The notes under the pieces: model-generated
Told to the model about the DNA's origin: nothing
Seen by the model: the letters and a program-made list of their open reading frames with translations, nothing else
The model's database searches: none
Shown here: one piece after another, positions 51,962 through 61,835 of the stretch
Layout: each line of letters begins with the position of its first letter
Numbering within the stretch: the first letter of the stretch is position 1
Translations under genes and position numbers: made by a program
Assembly: GCA_029194535.1 (NCBI GenBank)
Contig: JARFXR010000003.1
Span: 62,001 to 126,000, forward strand
Source: Nitrospira sp.
Lineage (GTDB): Bacteria > Nitrospirota > Nitrospiria > Nitrospirales > Nitrospiraceae
Direction: 5' to 3'
DNA length: 64,000 nucleotides

Positions 51962-53430
51962 GCGACCCCTGCGCGCTTGGTCAGACGTAGGATAAACCGT
52001 ACAGTCGTTCCCTTCTTCAACTCGCTTTCGATCCAAATCCGTCCTCCGTGCGCCTCAACCACCTTCTTGGCGAGGGCCAGGCCCAGGCCGCTCCCGGGAA
52101 GCACTTGCCTGCCTTTTTGACGTCCCTGGTAGAATCGCTCGAAGATGTGCGGCAATTCGTCGGGAGGGACGCCGGGACCCACGTCGGATACTGAAACCTC
52201 CAGGACCCCGGCCTTCATGTCCGGTCGCATGTGAATCTTAACAATGCCTCCTTCCGGACTGAACTTCAAGGCATTTGATAGCAGATTGTCGAGGACCTGC
52301 TCAATACGAATGGCGTCCGCCTTCACCCAGACCCGCTGTGCGGGGGACTCCACGACCAGCTGAACGTGCTTGGCATCAGCAAGCAATCGAATCTTGTTCA
52401 CGGAGATGTCGGCGATCCGCCGCAGATCCGAAGAGACGATGCGGTATTCCATCATGCCGGCGTCCATCTTGGAGAGATCGAGAATGGTCGAAATCAAGTG
52501 GATCAGCCGACGGCTGCTGTCGGCCATGATCCGTAAGGTTGTGCGCTGTTCCGGTTGGAGCGGTCCGGGAATCTCGTCCAGGAGCAGATGCGTGCCTTCC
52601 TGGATCGAGGCCATAGGCGTCCTGAGCTCGTGGGACACGTGGGCGAGAAACTCCCCCTTCATATCGTCGAGTTCTTGAAGCTTGCCTCCCATCCAATTCA
52701 CCGTGTCCACCAAGCTGCGGAGTTCGCTGGGGGCGCGAATGTTCAACGACTCCCGAAAATTCCCCCGCCCGATCTGCTTGATGTGACTTTGGAGTTGGCG
52801 CAACGGCCGTAGAATCGTATAGCTGGCGATGCCGGCGAGCCCGATGCCGAACAATAGGGCCAGCAAGACCAATTGTTCCGTGACGGCCTCCGCCTGCGCC
52901 GAACTTTCGCGGGAGCGCCGGACCCCCGCGCTGATACCGGATTCGTGAAAATCAACGTAATGTTGGAGGGTCGTCGTCATCTGGTCCATCACCAGATCTC
53001 GACGGCTTTCATAGTCGGGAGACGCACCTCCCTTGCCCTTCACGGGCTGTTCCAGTTCGACGTTCAACATGCCCAAGCGTTCCTGCTGAAGCCGTTGGAC
53101 ATGCTCCAAGAGTTGCAGCCCTTCCAGAGAAAGTTCCTGGGCAGCTAGGGCCGTCATGCCTCGACGAAACTCTTCGACCTCCTCGTCTAGATGTTTGAGA
53201 AATGTATCGTCACGCACGGCGAGGTACTTTTTCTCGCTGTTGACTTGGACATAGGCCAGCGTCAGCAAGCGCTTTGCGGCCTCGATCGCCGGGTAATGGT
53301 GGCCGGCCATCCTGGTACTCAGGGCAGAGAGCTGGCGGAGCTGGAACAGGGCGTAGAGATTCACCCCTCCCATCACTACGATGATGAGCAGGGAGGTCAG
53401 CACAATCCGCCAGAAGATCGATAGATGCAC
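51958..53430 (-). CDS. glrK: GlrK-like membrane sensor histidine kinase
   Basis: 490 residues. A first transmembrane helix (about 9-30), a periplasmic helical sensor of about 160 residues, a second helix (about 186-207), then HAMP (about 208-258). Phosphoacceptor His267 in HVSHELRTP. The catalytic ATPase domain has N-box DNLLSNALKFSP, G1 DVGPGVPP, F-box HIFERFYQG and G2 GSGLGLALAKKVVEAHGG. Layout equals that of GlrK/QseE. First gene of the operon; the lipoprotein and regulator follow. Signal unknown. Confidence 0.88.
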   Translation of the reverse strand: MHLSIFWRIVLTSLLIIVVMGGVNLYALFQLRQLSALSTRMAGHHYPAIEAAKRLLTLAYVQVNSEKKYLAVRDDTFLKHLDEEVEEFRRGMTALAAQELSLEGLQLLEHVQRLQQERLGMLNVELEQPVKGKGGASPDYESRRDLVMDQMTTTLQHYVDFHESGISAGVRRSRESSAQAEAVTEQLVLLALLFGIGLAGIASYTILRPLRQLQSHIKQIGRGNFRESLNIRAPSELRSLVDTVNWMGGKLQELDDMKGEFLAHVSHELRTPMASIQEGTHLLLDEIPGPLQPEQRTTLRIMADSSRRLIHLISTILDLSKMDAGMMEYRIVSSDLRRIADISVNKIRLLADAKHVQLVVESPAQRVWVKADAIRIEQVLDNLLSNALKFSPEGGIVKIHMRPDMKAGVLEVSVSDVGPGVPPDELPHIFERFYQGRQKGRQVLPGSGLGLALAKKVVEAHGGRIWIESELKKGTTVRFILRLTKRAGVA

Positions 53431-53622
53431 GAGGGTTGTCCTTACGTACCAGCGAGAGAGAAGGAAAATGAATCAGGTGTAGGCAATTCCATACACTATC
53501 TAGTCGTGCATCTCAAGGCAAAATAGAAAAACTCGGCCCTTGCCGGGAGCGGCTGGAGGAAGCCCGATCACCGGAGAGCAAGGCGGCTCCTCGTCGTGAG
53601 GCCGTCCCGATGCCGGTGAAAC

Positions 53623-54453
53623 TTACTCGCCCCGGTAATGCTGGGAAGCGAAACGCCGTTGACGACGGGAGGAGCCGGATAATAAAGCAAAAAGGTGGCC
53701 ACGAAAGAGCAACATACCGACCGCCGCAGGGGGCGTCAGTAGCAACATCAGATACCAACTCATCGCCGAGGGCATCCCGAGATAGTCGAGCCATCCGCCC
53801 AGGATCATGAACGGAAGCACGAGAAGCTGAAAAAAATCCAACCCCGCTCCCCTCCCCGCACGACTCGACAGGGAAAAGACCTCCCGAACGCCGGCGGGCG
53901 ACAGCACGATCGGCAGCAGGAGCACGGCAATGGGCAGGAACCATTCCATCCAATTCTCCAGGACGAACTCATATGAAGTCTTCATGACATCGAGTGGAGA
54001 ATCATGATGAACTTGATAGATCACCTCGGGAGCGGGATTCAGCAGAAGGAACAGCAGCAGCAGTACCGCATAGGAAAAAAACGGGCCGTACGGATTGGTT
54101 TGGGTTCCCATCTCCAGCGCCAATAGGGGCAGCCACAGGACAAATCCAACCCCGATGACATCCCAGAAGTACCGGCCGAAACTGTCGAGTACATCCTGCA
54201 GCGTCAAAGTGCGACCGTAGGAGATGGATTGCTCGATCAAACTGAGAACGGCGCCCACGAGCAGGGCATTGACCGCTCCAAGGAGAAACCCGCCGGCCAC
54301 TCCCAGCGGTCCCGCCAGCTGTGTGGTCACCGCCAAGATCACCATGAACCCGATCAAAGCCACCATGATGATCCACCCTCGGACGAGCGATTGCCAGGTC
54401 CTTCGGAGAGCCTGCCGGTAGAGATCGACGGTCACGGTCACCAGTTCAGCCAT
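53623..54453 (-). CDS. multi-pass membrane protein of unknown function
   Basis: 276 residues with six hydrophobic segments (around 25-45, 55-80, 105-150, 170-195, 205-230 and 235-260). The N-terminus is amphipathic (TVDLYRQALRRTWQSL). The C-terminus ends in an Arg/Ser-rich tail. Architecture resembles DUF4013-type membrane proteins, but I cannot assign it. A 192-bp gap separates it from the kinase gene, and it is divergent from clpB. Confidence 0.65.
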   Translation of the reverse strand: MAELVTVTVDLYRQALRRTWQSLVRGWIIMVALIGFMVILAVTTQLAGPLGVAGGFLLGAVNALLVGAVLSLIEQSISYGRTLTLQDVLDSFGRYFWDVIGVGFVLWLPLLALEMGTQTNPYGPFFSYAVLLLLFLLLNPAPEVIYQVHHDSPLDVMKTSYEFVLENWMEWFLPIAVLLLPIVLSPAGVREVFSLSSRAGRGAGLDFFQLLVLPFMILGGWLDYLGMPSAMSWYLMLLLTPPAAVGMLLFRGHLFALLSGSSRRQRRFASQHYRGE

Positions 54454-54576
54454 GAAGGTGACAATAGCGAGGCCGAGGTCGACGGGTCAAGCGGAGGCGC
54501 CGTCTCAAGGCATTGACTTGGATGACCGCATGATTATGTGATCTACGAAGACAGTTGCACACCGGAGACCACCTGT

Positions 54577-57192
54577 ATGGATATGAATCGCTCCACGATC
54601 AAGCTCCAGGAAGCTCTGCAATCTGCATCCTCCCAGGCCATGAGGCGGAATCACCAGGGAATGGACGTCGAGCACCTGTTGCTGGCCTTGCTGGACCAAG
54701 ACGGCGGCATCGTCCCCACCCTGTGCGAACAGGCCGGCGTCTCCGTGCAAGCCGTGAAGCAGGCAGGCGAGCAGGCGCTCTTGAAGACGCCTCAGGTTCA
54801 GGGAGCGAGCGGCGGCCCAGGGCAGTTGCACATCACGCCTCGGCTCAATCAGGTCTTGACCAAGGCCGAAGACGAGCAACGGGCGCTGAAGGACGATTAC
54901 CTCAGCGTCGAGCATGTGCTGTTGGCCATGGTGCAGGAGGGCGGCGTCCTCAAGAAACTGGGCCTCTCGCGAGAACGATTGCTGAGCGCGCTCCAGCAGG
55001 TGCGGGGCAACCAACGTGTCACGAGCCAGGATCCCGAAGGCACCTATCAGTCACTTGAAAAGTATGGCCGAGACCTGACCAAGCTGGCTGCGCAGGGCAA
55101 ATTGGACCCCGTCATCGGACGAGACGAAGAAATCCGCCGGGTCATCCAGATCCTCTCTCGTCGTACCAAGAACAATCCGGTATTGATCGGGGAACCCGGC
55201 GTCGGCAAAACCGCCATCGTCGAAGGGTTGGCCATCCGCATCGTGAAAGGCGACGTCCCCGAGGGACTCAAGCACAAACGGGTCGTCGTCCTCGATATGG
55301 GCGCCCTCGTAGCCGGCGCCAAGTTCCGCGGCGAATTTGAAGAGCGCCTCAAAGCGGTCCTCAAGGAGATTCAGGCGTCGCAGGGACAAGTGCTGCTGTT
55401 CATCGACGAACTCCACACGGTCGTCGGCGCGGGAGCGGCGGAAGGCGCGATGGACGCCGCCAACCTGCTGAAACCGATGTTGGCCCGCGGCGAGCTTCAT
55501 TTGATCGGCGCCACGACATTGGATGAGTACCGCAAGCACATCGAGAAAGACGCCGCGTTGGAGCGCCGTTTTCAGACCGTGCTCGTCGATCAGCCTACCG
55601 TTGAGGACACCATCTCCATTCTTCGCGGATTGAAAGAGCGGTACGAAGTGCACCACGGCGTCCGGATCAAGGACGCCGCGCTGGTCGCGGCGTCCAAGCT
55701 CTCGCATCGCTATATCGCGGATCGTTTCCTTCCCGACAAGGCTATCGATCTCGTCGATGAGGCGGCCGCCCGTCTACGGACGGAAATCGACAGTCTACCG
55801 GCCGAACTGGATGAAGTGTCCCGGAAGGTTCTTCAGTTGGAGATCGAACGGGAGGCATTGCGAAGGGAAAAGGATCAGGCCAGTCAGGCCCGCCTGGCGA
55901 CGCTGGAACAGGAACTCCAGGAGAAACAACGAGACCTTCAGGCCTTGAAAACCAGATGGGATTCGGAAAAGGCCTCGGTCTCGCGTCTGCGAAAAACCAG
56001 AGAAGCCATCGAAGCGGTCAAGCTCGCCATCGAAAAGGCCGAGCGGGCCTACGATCTCAATCGAGTCGCCGAATTGCGCTATGGTGAACTGCCGCGGCTC
56101 GAACGAGAGCTGGCCATCGAACAGCAACAGCTCGGTAAGAAGCAGGGCGAAAGTCGCCTACTGAAGGAAGAAGTCGACGAGGACGACATTGCGGCGATCG
56201 TCAGCCGTTGGACCGGCATTCCAGTATCCAGGCTCATCGAAGGCGAGATGGAAAAGCTGTTGAAGCTCGAAGAGCTGCTCCATCAGCGCGTCGTCGGACA
56301 GGATGAGGCGGTCCGGGCCGTAGCCGACGCCGTGCTGCGCGCGCGCTCCGGCATCAAGGATCCGAATCGGCCCATCGGCTCATTCTTATTCCTCGGTCCG
56401 ACCGGGGTCGGCAAGACGGAGCTCGCTCGGGCCCTGGCCGCGACTCTGTTCGACGACGAGGCGAATCTGATCCGTATCGACATGTCGGAATACATGGAAA
56501 AGCACACGGTCGCCAGGTTGATCGGCGCTCCGCCAGGTTATGTCGGATACGAAGAGGGGGGTCAGCTTACGGAAGCCGTTCGCCGGCGTCCGTTCTCGGT
56601 GATTCTCTTCGACGAGATCGAGAAAGCCCACCACGACGTCTTCAACGTGCTCCTTCAGGTCTTAGACGACGGGCGGCTCACCGACTCGCAAGGTCGGACA
56701 GTCGACTTCAAGAATACGGTGCTCATCATGACCTCCAACATCGGGAGTCCGCAGATCCTGGAGGCTCAGCGGAACCGATCGACCTACGAGGAAGTGCGCG
56801 ACATGGTCATGGACGAGCTGCGGCGGCATTTCCGGCCGGAGTTCCTTAACCGCGTGGACGAAACCGTGGTCTTTCACCCACTGGAGACCGATCAGCTCAC
56901 GAAGATCGTGGACATTCAACTGGAGCGCCTACGGCTGAGGTTGGCCGAGCGACGCATCGCGCTGACGATCACGCCGGAGGCTCTGAAACAGTTGGGCACA
57001 CGAGGCTATGACCCAGTCTACGGAGCCCGCCCTCTCAAACGGCTGATTCAGCAGGAAATCGAAACGCCGATCGCGCGGCATCTGGTCAAAGGGGAATTGC
57101 GGGACGGCGATACCGCGGCGGTGGATCTCAAAGACAACCGGATCGTGATCGTGTCGTTGGCGGGACAGGAAGGGTCGGCTAACCGATCTTGA
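54577..57192 (+). CDS. clpB: ClpB disaggregase
   Basis: 871 residues from ATG 54577; GGAG stands about 9 bp upstream, and the alternative ATG 54583 is close by. The N-domain (two Clp_N repeats), first AAA+ domain with Walker A GEPGVGKT near 200, the coiled-coil middle domain (about 410-520, many Glu/Lys/Arg/Gln), second AAA+ domain with Walker A GPTGVGKT near 605 and the C-terminal D2-small domain. The middle domain separates ClpB from ClpA/ClpC. It resolubilises aggregated proteins with DnaK. No sigma-32 promoter or CIRCE element is recognised. Its 3' end overlaps the next gene on the minus strand by 14 bp. Confidence 0.96.
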   Translation: MDMNRSTIKLQEALQSASSQAMRRNHQGMDVEHLLLALLDQDGGIVPTLCEQAGVSVQAVKQAGEQALLKTPQVQGASGGPGQLHITPRLNQVLTKAEDEQRALKDDYLSVEHVLLAMVQEGGVLKKLGLSRERLLSALQQVRGNQRVTSQDPEGTYQSLEKYGRDLTKLAAQGKLDPVIGRDEEIRRVIQILSRRTKNNPVLIGEPGVGKTAIVEGLAIRIVKGDVPEGLKHKRVVVLDMGALVAGAKFRGEFEERLKAVLKEIQASQGQVLLFIDELHTVVGAGAAEGAMDAANLLKPMLARGELHLIGATTLDEYRKHIEKDAALERRFQTVLVDQPTVEDTISILRGLKERYEVHHGVRIKDAALVAASKLSHRYIADRFLPDKAIDLVDEAAARLRTEIDSLPAELDEVSRKVLQLEIEREALRREKDQASQARLATLEQELQEKQRDLQALKTRWDSEKASVSRLRKTREAIEAVKLAIEKAERAYDLNRVAELRYGELPRLERELAIEQQQLGKKQGESRLLKEEVDEDDIAAIVSRWTGIPVSRLIEGEMEKLLKLEELLHQRVVGQDEAVRAVADAVLRARSGIKDPNRPIGSFLFLGPTGVGKTELARALAATLFDDEANLIRIDMSEYMEKHTVARLIGAPPGYVGYEEGGQLTEAVRRRPFSVILFDEIEKAHHDVFNVLLQVLDDGRLTDSQGRTVDFKNTVLIMTSNIGSPQILEAQRNRSTYEEVRDMVMDELRRHFRPEFLNRVDETVVFHPLETDQLTKIVDIQLERLRLRLAERRIALTITPEALKQLGTRGYDPVYGARPLKRLIQQEIETPIARHLVKGELRDGDTAAVDLKDNRIVIVSLAGQEGSANRS

Positions 57193-57607
57193 CGGAGCCG
57201 CCGTTCACGTCCTCTGTGGCTCCGCTGCTCTTCTGTCGGTCGATCTTCCATTCTTTCGAGGACACCTCCAAGAGGTGTCCCTTGATCGAATGGAACCCCG
57301 CCTTGCTGAACACGATCTGATCCGGGGATTTCATATCGATCTGCAGTACGACGTTCTTCGATTCCGAATGAGTCAGGGTCAAACGCGTCGCTGTCCTGTC
57401 GAGTTCATACGCGCGCCGCTCGTTGAACGTCAGCGTGCTGTCCACCAATTTGGCGATCATCTTGCCGTTGGAATCGAACAGCGCAAAACTGACCGATATG
57501 GCTTTGGACGGTTCCTTCAGTTCGATTTGAATCTGCGGAATTCCCTCAATCTCAATCGTGCCGTTCGTGTTGCGGTACACATTCGAACCGATTTCCATAT
57601 CCATCAT
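57179..57607 (-). CDS. small soluble protein of unknown function
   Basis: 142 residues from ATG 57607 (a second ATG follows one codon later). It is beta-rich and looks like a small sandwich: [20 protein letters not shown] near the N-terminus and [14 protein letters not shown] in the middle. No signal peptide, no known motif. It overlaps the clpB end. A perfect 9-bp inverted repeat with a 3-nt loop (57260-57280) lies inside the gene. Confidence 0.55.
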   Translation of the reverse strand: MMDMEIGSNVYRNTNGTIEIEGIPQIQIELKEPSKAISVSFALFDSNGKMIAKLVDSTLTFNERRAYELDRTATRLTLTHSESKNVVLQIDMKSPDQIVFSKAGFHSIKGHLLEVSSKEWKIDRQKSSGATEDVNGGSVKIG

Positions 57608-58001
57608 AGTATCCTCATCCCCTCGCATGCCCTCGTCTTGACCGATGAATGTCCGATGACTCTATTCGCTTGTGTTGTGTCCGGTAAGGTCCGGTAATCA
57701 TCCGTTCGCCCTGAGCCGGTCGAAGGGTGCCCACATTCAAGGATTTCCGTTCATGGTCCGACAGGCTCACCACGAACGACCTGCCGGAACGCAACAATAG
57801 CAGGCTGTTGAAAAACCATTTTGGAGACCCGAAAACGCCGACCCGCACGTGATCTCAGATGAAATTGGAATAGCCCGCAGGATGTTCAAAAAGTCCTTCC
57901 AGCAAGGCCGCAGCGAGCGACGAGGCGACGCGTACTCTGGGCCGTACGTTGAGCCTCTGAGCGACGCGAGAACGCAACTGGAGGACTTTTTCAACATCCT
58001 G
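57608..58001. other. repeat-rich intergenic region
   Basis: 394 bp between the small soluble protein and the two-helix membrane protein. It holds two inverted-repeat elements: 57703-57778 and 57877-58002 (listed separately). Between them a further copy of the sequence CAGGCTGTTGAAAAA (57801-57815) resembles the end of the second element. No gene seen. Confidence 0.6.
57703..57778. repeat. imperfect inverted repeat with GAGCC/GGCTC arms
   Basis: The left arm at 57703-57722 and the right arm at 57759-57778 are reverse complements at 16 of 20 positions, separated by 36 bp. The arm core CTGAGCCGGTCGAAGG is of the type TGAGCCtGTCGAAGG, a repeat found in many bacterial genomes. It may be a mobile palindromic repeat or a terminator. 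Confidence 0.6.
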
Positions 58002-58002
58002 C
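57877..58002. mobile_element. MITE-like element with 25-bp terminal inverted repeats
   Basis: About 126 bp with ends 57877-57902 (starts GCAGGATGTTCAAAAAG) and 57978-58002 (ends CTTTTTCAACATCCTGC). The two ends are reverse complements with one mismatch and one extra base. The interior is GC-rich and contains GAGGCGACGCG and GAGCCTCTGAGCGACGCG, which can also fold. No open frame. The right end touches the stop codon of the next gene (TAG at 58002-58004). Element size and ends fit a non-autonomous miniature inverted-repeat element. Confidence 0.65.
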
Positions 58003-58217
58003 TAGGACTTCTTGATCCGATCGAGAATCAGGGCGATGCAGCCTCCGAGGAGCCCGCCGCCCATGATCGTTGTCAGCAATTCGACCAGTTTCAGTTCCCA
58101 GACGGAACCTTGGGCTTGCATGACCTCGCGAATGCCCCCTTGCAGCATAATGACCGCCAAGGCCATCGTCGCGCCAATCAGGAACCACCACAGAAAGACT
58201 TTGAGCGCCGATACCAT
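58002..58217 (-). CDS. small two-helix membrane protein
   Basis: 71 residues: an N-terminal helix (about 5-25), a charged linker, and a second helix (about 48-66) before a basic tail (DRIKKS). No signal peptide in the usual sense. It follows the comM-like gene by 9 bp on the same strand. The stop codon falls on the right end of the MITE-like element, so the 3' end may have been altered by its insertion. Function unknown. Confidence 0.6.
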   Translation of the reverse strand: MVSALKVFLWWFLIGATMALAVIMLQGGIREVMQAQGSVWELKLVELLTTIMGGGLLGGCIALILDRIKKS

Positions 58218-58226
58218 GACTGTCGA

Positions 58227-59756
58227 TCAAAGCTCCACGCGACGATCCAGGCTTCGATACTGAACCGCTTCCGCCACGTGCACGGAGTCGATCCGCTCAC
58301 AACCGGCCAGATCCGCAATCGTCCGGGCAACACGGAGAATCCGGCCATGCGCCCTCGCCGACAAGCCGAGCCTGACCATGGCCCGCTCCAGCAGCTCCCG
58401 TCCCGAATGATCCAGGCCACAATACCGCTTCACCAGCCTCGGCTTCAACTGGGCATTGGTATGGATGCCGTCGTCACGATATCGCGCGGATTGCCGGGAC
58501 CTCGCCTCGAGCACCCTGGTGCGGATGGCGGAGGAGGATTCGGGTTCTGCCCCCCGGTCGTGAAATTCACGAACCGGAACCGGGGGAACCTCGATGTGAA
58601 TGTCGATCCGATCCTGTAGCGGCCCGGAGAGTCTGGTCCGGTATCGCCGGATCTGCTGGGGAGTGCACAGACAATCTTTCGATCGGTCGCCATAGTAGCC
58701 GCAAGGGCAGGGATTCATGGCCGCGACCAGCATGAACCGGGCGGGGTACCGCAACGACCCGCTGACCCTGGTCAGGGTCACGTGCCCGTCCTCCAACGGC
58801 TGACGCAAGGCGTCCAGCACGGGCCGGCGGAATTCCGGTGATTCGTCCAGGAACAGGATGCCGTTGTGGGCCAGCGATACTTCGCCCGGACGTGGGATCA
58901 CCCCTCCGCCGATCAACCCTGCGTCCGAAATACTGTGATGGGGCGATCTGAACGGTCGAACGGTCAGCAGTGGGCTTCCAGCCGGCAGTTGGGCAGCGAC
59001 GCTGTGAATGCGGGTGGTTTCAATCGCTTCATCCGCCTCCATCAGAGGCAGGATCGTCGGCAGCCGCTTCGCCAGCATCGTCTTGCCTGAGCCGGGCGGC
59101 CCGACCATCAGCACATTATGTTCCCCGGCTGCCGCAATTTCCAACGCCCGTTTCGCATGGGCCTGCCCTTTGACATCACCGTAATCCTCGTCATCCACCG
59201 GTCGAGCCGCGCTACACCCGACCCGATCCGCCACGACCGGCTCGATCGACTGAGTCCCGCGCAGAAATCCGACCGCTTCGGGAAGCGTATGAACCGGATA
59301 GACGACGACGCCTTCCACCATCGCAGCTTCATCGCCGTTGCGCGCCGGCAGAAGCAGACTGTACTCACGGCCGCAGGCGATCCCGATGGAGAGTGCGCCG
59401 GGAACCGGCTTGATGTGCCCATCCAGCGACAGCTCTCCGACCAGTACACGGTGGAGGACACGGTCAGCGGGTACGAGTTCCTCGGCCACGAGGATCCCGA
59501 TGGCGATGGCCAGATCCAAACCGGCTCCCTCCTTCTTTACGTCAGCCGGCGCCAGATTGACGGTGATCTTCTTGGCCGGAAAGTGAAAACCGGTGTTCTT
59601 GAGGGCGGATCGCACCCGGTCTCGGCTCTCGCGAACCGTCGCGTCAGGGAGACCGACGACCGAAAATTGCGGGAGCCCGCCGGCAATATCCACCTCCACC
59701 TCGATCAGATGCGCGTCGAGTCCGACAAGGGCCACGCTCAGGACTTTCGCCAACAT
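58227..59756 (-). CDS. comM: YifB/ComM-family Mg-chelatase-like AAA+ ATPase
   Basis: 509 residues, the usual family length. The N-terminal ChlI-like region has VGLDAHLIEVEVDIAGGLPQFSVVGLPDATVRESRDRVRSALKN; the AAA+ core has Walker A GPPGSGKT near 219, Walker B HNGILFLDESPEF, and PFRSPHHSISDAGLIGGG. A C-terminal Mg_chelatase_C domain and a Cys pattern (CPCGYYGDRSKDCLC, zinc-finger-like) complete it. ComM is a branch-migration helicase that helps in natural transformation. The gene is on the minus strand and alone apart from the small membrane protein. Confidence 0.93.
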   Translation of the reverse strand: MLAKVLSVALVGLDAHLIEVEVDIAGGLPQFSVVGLPDATVRESRDRVRSALKNTGFHFPAKKITVNLAPADVKKEGAGLDLAIAIGILVAEELVPADRVLHRVLVGELSLDGHIKPVPGALSIGIACGREYSLLLPARNGDEAAMVEGVVVYPVHTLPEAVGFLRGTQSIEPVVADRVGCSAARPVDDEDYGDVKGQAHAKRALEIAAAGEHNVLMVGPPGSGKTMLAKRLPTILPLMEADEAIETTRIHSVAAQLPAGSPLLTVRPFRSPHHSISDAGLIGGGVIPRPGEVSLAHNGILFLDESPEFRRPVLDALRQPLEDGHVTLTRVSGSLRYPARFMLVAAMNPCPCGYYGDRSKDCLCTPQQIRRYRTRLSGPLQDRIDIHIEVPPVPVREFHDRGAEPESSSAIRTRVLEARSRQSARYRDDGIHTNAQLKPRLVKRYCGLDHSGRELLERAMVRLGLSARAHGRILRVARTIADLAGCERIDSVHVAEAVQYRSLDRRVEL

Positions 59757-60002
59757 GACCAGGTCTACCCTCTCCTCGGACCGCGCCCGATACTGAGAGG
59801 ATTATAGAAATCAGGGCTACACTGTGCAACCATAACATCTTGTAACTACAGGGAAATACTTCCATTTCCCGGCACCGTCTCGACAGCATGATGGACAGAC
59901 TCATGAATTACGTTGAAGTTTTCATGCAGGCGAGCCGGACACCGAGCAACTCGCCGGCACACCACTGGTTCCAGAAGTCATCGACTTCTGTATAATCCGC
60001 CC

Positions 60003-60557
60003 ATGGTGATCCGAACAGGACTCCTGCTTTCAGGAATCGCCGGCACCGCGATGGTCCTCTCCGTTGCGTCCGCCTCAGCGCAGCGTCCGGCCTCTTCGCA
60101 ACATGTCGGAGCCGCCATGGCTCTGCTCGCCACGCTGGAGGACGCTCGGGTCCTGCCCCCCGAGGACACGCCGGAAGCTAACCACGTCATCAGGGTCGTC
60201 ATCCAATTCCAATCGGTCTTCATGAAAAGTACCGATCCGACCGTGCGCGAATTCTTTCATCGGGCGTTGGTCATGCAATTCGGAGAGGTGCAAGCGGCAA
60301 ACGCGGAGGCTGCCTTTGTCAAGGCCGGATGGACTGCGGCGGTGCTCGCCGCGCTCGCGGCACGGCGGCACTTGGCCGATCCGGCCGATCTGGAGAAGCT
60401 GACCGCCGGCTTCGCCGCCTTCAACCTCACATTACAGGATTTCGAATTTTTGACGGGACTGTTCGATCAGGCTCGTCGCGAATATCAAAATCGAGGACGG
60501 GATATCGAGGAGGTGTTCGCCGAACGCCGGCGGGACATGCCGGGAGGAAGATCATGA
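60003..60557 (+). CDS. exported helical protein of unknown function
   Basis: 184 residues from ATG 60003. Signal peptide about 1-26 (cleavage near ASAQ). The mature part is all-helical with Ala-rich segments (AANAEAAFVKAGWTAAVLAALAARRHL). No motif recognised. The Lrp-type domain gene starts 22 bp downstream, so the two form a unit. An in-frame extension upstream looks non-coding. Confidence 0.65.
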   Translation: MVIRTGLLLSGIAGTAMVLSVASASAQRPASSQHVGAAMALLATLEDARVLPPEDTPEANHVIRVVIQFQSVFMKSTDPTVREFFHRALVMQFGEVQAANAEAAFVKAGWTAAVLAALAARRHLADPADLEKLTAGFAAFNLTLQDFEFLTGLFDQARREYQNRGRDIEEVFAERRRDMPGGRS

Positions 60558-60579
60558 CGACGACACAAGGAGGGGGATC

Positions 60580-60816
60580 ATGGCGACCAAGGCCTATATC
60601 TTGATCAAGGTGAAAGCCGGGAGAACCAAGGACGTGCTCCTATCTCTCAAACGGTTGACCGGCGTGGAACAGGCCCATTCCTGTTTCGGACAACCGGATA
60701 TCTTCGTGTTCATCAGCGTCAACGACGAACGTGCCTTGTCCGATGTCGTCATCACGAAAATTCACCAGATCGAGGGTGTCGAAGAAACGGACACCCACAT
60801 CGTGGCCGATACGTAA
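60580..60816 (+). CDS. stand-alone Lrp/AsnC ligand-binding (RAM) domain protein
   Basis: 78 residues that correspond to the RAM domain of Lrp/AsnC proteins: KAYILIKVKAGRTKDVLLSLKRLTGVEQAHSCFGQPDIFVFISV with the effector-binding pattern around GQPDI, and VVITKIHQIEGVEETDTHIV. There is no DNA-binding domain; such free RAM proteins bind amino acids and act in other complexes. AGGAGG stands upstream of the start. Confidence 0.88.
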   Translation: MATKAYILIKVKAGRTKDVLLSLKRLTGVEQAHSCFGQPDIFVFISVNDERALSDVVITKIHQIEGVEETDTHIVADT

Positions 60817-60845
60817 CCGCGTCCCGCGCCGACGGCGCAACGGCG

Positions 60846-61835
60846 TCAGGGCGACTCCTCCAACGAAACAGCAGCCCCACCGAGCGCGGCTGATCGATAG
60901 CAGGCGTCCGCCAATTCGACCGCGCGACAACCGTCCAATCCAGTCACCGGCGGCGTCGTATTCGTCCTGATCGCGTGGATGAAGGCGCGCAGGACGCCGA
61001 CGATGGTCGGCGACGCCTCGACCGTCCACCGGCGCTGAGGCTCCTTTCCGATCCGGCAGGTCACAGTCCGTTGAACCCAATCCGCAGTTACGGTTCCTTC
61101 CGTTCCCTCCCATCGCATGGTCCCGACCCGTCTCGTATCGACGCGGGCGGCATCGATGGAACAGACCACTCCAGCGGAGGTTCGCAACACCGCCTGCGCG
61201 GCCGCTTCCGCCGTGCCATCCGGCCGATCCAGCCGACACTGTACTTCGGCCACTTCCTCCCCGGTGAAAAATCGAACGAGATCCAGCAAGTGCACGCCGA
61301 TCTCGAGCAGCGCTCCGGGAGCAGGGGCACCAGAGGAGCGGGACGCAAGGCTCGCCGCCGAATCCACATGATTGACCAGATCGACCAACCGAAGAGGGCC
61401 GATCGCCTGCAACTGCCCCTTCGCCGAGAGCACCGTGGGATCGAACCGCATGGTGTGAGCAGTCATCAGTAGGACGCCGGCCCGCTCCACCGCTCGCACC
61501 ATCGCCCGAGCTTCCGCACCGGAGGTCGCCAGGGGCTTCTCAATGAGCAATGGTTTGCCGGCCGCCGCCGCCGCCAGGCAAATCTCGGGACACAGCGAAG
61601 GCGGCGTAACGACCACCAGCGCCTGCACCAGCGGGTCTGCGATCAATTCGTGATAATCGGCATAGATGGAAAGGCCGGCCAATGGCCCGGTCGCCGGCAT
61701 ATCCGTCCGTTTCCGACAGACCGCTACGACACAGGCGTCCGGCACGTCGCTCCCCAGATGATCCAAGTATCGGCGTCCGTGCCGTCCCACGCCAATCAAG
61801 CCGATTCCGATCTGTTGGCTCGACCCCGCGCTCAT
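60846..61835 (-). CDS. Gfo/Idh/MocA-family oxidoreductase
   Basis: 329 residues. The N-terminal Rossmann fold has IGLIGVGRHGRRYLDHLG (NAD(P)-binding G-x-G-x-x-G). EKP at 99-101 (LLIEKPLATSG) is the catalytic-lysine motif of the family. The C-terminal alpha/beta domain includes ALLEIGVHLLDLVRFFTG, matching the GxHxxD pattern. Function: probably oxidation/reduction of a sugar or nucleotide sugar; substrate not predictable. The gene is convergent with the RAM gene. Confidence 0.88.
   Translation of the reverse strand: MSAGSSQQIGIGLIGVGRHGRRYLDHLGSDVPDACVVAVCRKRTDMPATGPLAGLSIYADYHELIADPLVQALVVVTPPSLCPEICLAAAAAGKPLLIEKPLATSGAEARAMVRAVERAGVLLMTAHTMRFDPTVLSAKGQLQAIGPLRLVDLVNHVDSAASLASRSSGAPAPGALLEIGVHLLDLVRFFTGEEVAEVQCRLDRPDGTAEAAAQAVLRTSAGVVCSIDAARVDTRRVGTMRWEGTEGTVTADWVQRTVTCRIGKEPQRRWTVEASPTIVGVLRAFIHAIRTNTTPPVTGLDGCRAVELADACYRSAALGGAAVSLEESP

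Noticed and set aside
57260-57280. Perfect 9-bp inverted repeat as terminator of clpB
   Set aside because: It lies about 70 bp past the clpB stop inside a gene on the other strand and has no T-tract. It may end clpB transcripts, but coding constraint can explain it equally well.
59832-59846. Further PhoB-like site (ATAAC and GTAAC) near 59.8 kb
   Set aside because: The two cores are 10 bp apart, not 11, there is no third unit, and the neighbouring genes have no phosphate link.
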